From: an uncultured Clostridia bacterium
GTDB lineage: Bacteria > Bacillota > Clostridia > Christensenellales > UBA1242
Assembly (NCBI GenBank): GCA_934757825.1
Contig: CAKVLP010000001.1
Coordinates: forward strand, 620,001 to 684,000
DNA: 64,000 nt
Direction: 5' to 3'
Shown: positions 63,959 through 64,000 of the stretch, piece after piece
Layout: every line of letters begins with the position of its first letter
How positions within the stretch are numbered: position 1 is the first letter of the stretch
Notes under the pieces: model-generated
The model's database searches: none
What the model saw: the letters and a program-made list of their open reading frames with translations, nothing else
What the model was told of the DNA's origin: nothing
Made by a program: the position numbers and the translations under genes

Positions 63959-64000
63959 TATATTTAGCCACGTTCCTGTTTTGCTGGACGAGTGCATTGA
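63945..64000 (+). CDS. rsmH: 16S rRNA (cytosine-N4)-methyltransferase RsmH, N-terminal fragment
   Basis: The window ends 18 codons into this gene: MEKHNIFSHVPVLLDECI, the typical RsmH/MraW start ('HvPVLleE'). It overlaps mraZ by 14 bases. RsmH methylates C1402 of 16S rRNA. It supports the mraZ call next to it. Confidence 0.85.
   Translation, partial: MEKHNIFSHVPVLLDECI

Overview
The window is a dense, low-GC chromosomal segment from a Bacillota-type bacterium, most likely an uncultured member of the Clostridia. The evidence is a large Bacillus-type SRP RNA with an Alu domain, a T-box riboswitch before ileS, an L10 leader, AddAB instead of RecBCD, short intergenic spaces with strong GGAGG-type ribosome binding sites, and hairpin/T-tract terminators after most transcription units. 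TGA is used as a stop codon, so this is not a Mycoplasma-type code. I cannot name the species.

Layout. 1-3.0 kb: the start of a C26-type amidotransferase gene on the minus strand and two large unrecognised genes. 3.2-4.9 kb: an ABC exporter pair. 5.1-7.5 kb: rpmG-secE-nusG-rplK-rplA, with two L1-type hairpin motifs. 7.9-9.9 kb: a double-domain ThyX-like gene and an unknown gene, which separate rplKA from rplJL (10.2-11.1 kb, with its own promoter and L10 leader). 11.1-14.5 kb: a DUF1540 protein, rplI, a GT4 glycosyltransferase and a flippase-like membrane protein. 14.8-17.5 kb: two paralogous YugP-type zinc peptidases and unknowns. 17.6-24.1 kb: addB-addA. 24.1-29.8 kb: an SGNH lipoprotein, a membrane coiled-coil protein, a PRC-barrel-like protein, an SPFH/zinc-ribbon protein and a GtrB-like glycosyltransferase with a broken catalytic motif. 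30-33 kb: gap, a TM2 protein and eno. 33.1-35.4 kb: yigZ-recX-acpS and a mazEF-like pair. 35.7-41.3 kb: a large unknown, lgt, a DivIVA-like protein, ung and small zinc/DUF2726 proteins. 41.46-41.73 kb: SRP RNA. 42-46.9 kb: a CBS-like protein, T-box, type-2 ileS and an RluA-type synthase. 47-49 kb: groES-groEL on the minus strand. 49-58.7 kb: lspA-rluD, tig, clpP, clpX, engB, small membrane proteins, a possible spore-coat-type protein and a phosphoesterase. 58.7-62.3 kb: four TasA/SipW-cognate-type secreted surface proteins. 62.5-64 kb: an unknown gene, a divergent mraZ and the start of rsmH, the head of the division and cell-wall cluster.

Most striking is the surface-protein locus. Two convergent paralogs (60701-61327 plus, 61633-62310 minus) begin inside the arms of a perfect 154-bp inverted repeat (60662-60815 and 62196-62349). 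Each arm carries the ribosome binding site and the whole 38-residue signal-peptide segment, and both end at the same codon phase. The only consensus promoter lies outside the left arm. Recombination between the arms would flip the 1380-bp centre and place the other protein body in frame behind that promoter. This is an architecture for an on/off or A/B surface switch, inferred from sequence only. Other points worth a second look are several genes whose -10 box sits 5-6 bases before the ATG (leaderless transcripts), the tandem ThyX with split active-site motifs, the degenerate GtrB-like enzyme, the duplicated L1-type leader motif, and a divergent MraZ.
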